DNA of 7,590 nt from Alphaproteobacteria bacterium. Its GTDB lineage: Bacteria; Pseudomonadota; Alphaproteobacteria; UBA828. The stretch lies in the NCBI GenBank assembly GCA_029937205.1, contig JAPYQV010000119.1:1-7590 (forward strand), given 5' to 3'. The first letter of the stretch is position 1; each line of letters starts with the position of its first letter. The notes under the pieces were generated by a model. It was not told the origin of the DNA. It was given only the letters and a program-made list of their open reading frames with translations, and did not search any database. Below, piece after piece: positions 6,622 to 7,590 of the stretch. Made by a program: the position numbers and the translations under genes.

Positions 6622-6858
6622 ACTTAAAATGTAGCCCGATAACGGTGGTACAATACCGAGCGAAAACCGAGCCTTTACCACGCACGTCGATCCTGGTTCG
6701 CCCCCCTATCGATTTCGCGCCGGCCTGAGCTTGAGGCCTAAGGCGCCAAGCACAACCGGCTCGAATTGGTGGAGGCGCCGGGTACTGCCCCCGGGTCCGC
6801 AACGCTTATTTCACGCGGCATTTATCGCCATAGTCGACGGAAATCCGCCGACAGGGGT

Positions 6859-6887
6859 AATATACGCATCTTCATCGCGCCATCCAA
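6859..6887 (-). promoter_or_regulatory. Candidate ssrA promoter
   Basis: On the minus strand TTGGAT (6882-6887) and TATATT (6859-6864) are spaced by 17 bp. The -10 box matches consensus at five of six positions, the -35 box only at three. The start site would be near 6852, just before the acceptor piece of tmRNA, which fits a short 5' leader. The region between this promoter and thyX (6888-6950) holds nothing else I can identify. Confidence 0.55.
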
Positions 6888-6950
6888 GCGCTGCGTTCCC
6901 ATCAACTCCCGGCGCGGACTCCCAGCGCCAGCCGAAACCATGCGAGAGCC

Positions 6951-7590
6951 ATGCCTTTACAGCCCGAACAGCAAGCTGAAATTGATGCCCTGCGCGACGC
7001 CAGCGCGCCGACACGGCGCGCCTGCGCACCGGCGCTTGAGAAAATCCTCTATCAAGCCATGCCTGTGCTCGACCACGGCTTCGTCCGGGTAATCGATTAT
7101 ATGGGGGATGATGGCGCCATCGTGCAGGCAGCGCGGGTGTCCTATGGCCGCGGCACGCGACGCGTCAGCGAGGATAAGGGCCTGATCGCCTATCTCATGC
7201 GCCACCGCCATACCACGCCGTTCGAGATGTGCGAGATCAAATACCATATCAAGCTGCCAATCTTCGTCGCGCGTCAGTGGATTCGCCACCGCACCGCCAA
7301 CGTCAACGAATATTCCGCCCGCTATTCCATCCTCGACAAGGAATTCTACATTCCGGCGGCGGACCAACTGGCCAGCCAATCGAGCGACAATCGCCAGGGC
7401 CGGGGCCATGTATTGGCGGGCGAAGAGGCTGCCCGCGTGCTCGATCTGCTGCGCAGCGATTCCAACCAAGCCTATGATCATTATGCCGAGATGCTGAACG
7501 AAGGCGAAGATGGTGCGCCGCGTGATCCGGAGCGCGATGGACTGGCGCGGGAACTGGCGCGCATGAACCTCACGCTCAATTACTATACGC
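6951..7590 (+). CDS. thyX: FAD-dependent thymidylate synthase ThyX, partial
   Basis: The first 213 residues of a ThyX that continues past the window end; the alphaproteobacterial form is about 300 residues. ThyX makes dTMP from dUMP with methylenetetrahydrofolate and reduces it through FAD and NADPH, in the cytoplasm as a homotetramer. The family signature RHRX7S is present as [11 protein letters not shown] (residues 112-122), followed by [13 protein letters not shown]. Other conserved parts are [16 protein letters not shown] (39-54), [12 protein letters not shown] (58-69), [12 protein letters not shown] (82-93) and [10 protein letters not shown] (102-111). The ATG at 6951 gives [15 protein letters not shown], a typical start for this clade; a weak GAG-rich ribosome-binding stretch lies just before it. 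It is divergent from ssrA, so the two share the intervening region. The gene has no stop inside the window. Confidence 0.97.
   Translation, partial: MPLQPEQQAEIDALRDASAPTRRACAPALEKILYQAMPVLDHGFVRVIDYMGDDGAIVQAARVSYGRGTRRVSEDKGLIAYLMRHRHTTPFEMCEIKYHIKLPIFVARQWIRHRTANVNEYSARYSILDKEFYIPAADQLASQSSDNRQGRGHVLAGEEAARVLDLLRSDSNQAYDHYAEMLNEGEDGAPRDPERDGLARELARMNLTLNYYT

Larger units (their letters stand above)
6539..6852 (-). ncRNA. ssrA: tmRNA, permuted two-piece (alpha type)
   Basis: tmRNA frees stalled ribosomes by acting as alanyl-tRNA and then as a short mRNA. Here the gene is circularly permuted: the acceptor piece comes first (5' end near 6852, 3' end at 6767), then a 61-nt spacer, then the coding piece (from 6705). 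The acceptor piece ends CGCCTCC-A-CCA (6777-6767). The coding piece starts GGGGGCG (6705-6699); the two form a 7-bp acceptor stem with G-U at the third pair, the alanine identity signal. A T-stem CCGGG/CCCGG encloses a 7-base loop, GGCAGTA, which lacks the usual TTCRA form. The coding piece continues ACCAGGATCGACGTGC, as tmRNAs do after the acceptor, and encodes the tag at 6621-6589. A pseudoknot (6570-6541) follows. The gene fills the sspB-thyX spacer. Mature ends, especially near 6850 and 6539, are estimates. Confidence 0.93.

Noticed and set aside
6614..6802. Minus-strand open frame of 62 codons in the sspB-thyX spacer
   Set aside because: It runs through the tmRNA acceptor and coding pieces in a frame other than the tag and is explained by ssrA.
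6957..7481. Minus-strand frame of 174 codons opposite thyX
   Set aside because: It is antisense to conserved ThyX motifs.
1..7590. CRISPR arrays, classical tRNA genes, transposase genes
   Set aside because: No spaced direct repeats, no cloverleaf apart from the tmRNA tRNA-like part, and no transposase motif seen.

Overview
The window is GC-rich and reads as a chromosomal segment of an alphaproteobacterium, possibly Rhodospirillales-like. The strongest taxonomic evidence is a circularly permuted two-piece tmRNA gene (ssrA), an alpha-type SspB with a long acidic tail and a ClpX-binding C-terminus, and a ThyX whose N-terminus looks alphaproteobacterial. The species cannot be named from the sequence.

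Layout, left to right. Positions 1-143 hold no gene I can support. A small ribbon-helix-helix protein (144-353, minus) lies downstream of class II fumarase fumC (510-1913, minus). The spacer between them carries two perfect long inverted repeats. Divergent from fumC is a TPR-repeat gene (2015-2941, plus) that stops in the middle of a repeat. It faces an orphan gene (2981-3601, minus) of an uncharacterised family with an N-terminal NRKNAQKNTGP...NALRHGLSA motif. An AT-rich strip with a plausible promoter and a 22-bp imperfect palindrome follows. Then come a TrmA/RlmD-type RNA m5U methyltransferase (3713-5029, minus), a LysE-family exporter with a frameshift near its start (5071-5728, minus), and sspB (5772-6458, minus). 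The sspB-thyX spacer is filled by ssrA on the minus strand (about 6539-6852), which encodes the degradation tag (A)ANDNEVALAA. The window ends inside thyX (6951 onward, plus).

How the parts work together. ssrA and sspB are adjacent and co-oriented. tmRNA rescues stalled ribosomes and adds the tag; SspB recognises the tag and delivers the tagged protein to ClpXP. The tag maker and the tag reader therefore sit side by side. From memory, thyX/thyA, sspB, a ribbon-helix-helix gene and fumC often cluster in Alphaproteobacteria. If so, the block from about 2015 to 5728 (TPR gene, orphan gene, methyltransferase, exporter) separates sspB from fumC. This block also holds both damaged genes and the AT-rich strip, which suggests it is the more recently rearranged part of the window.
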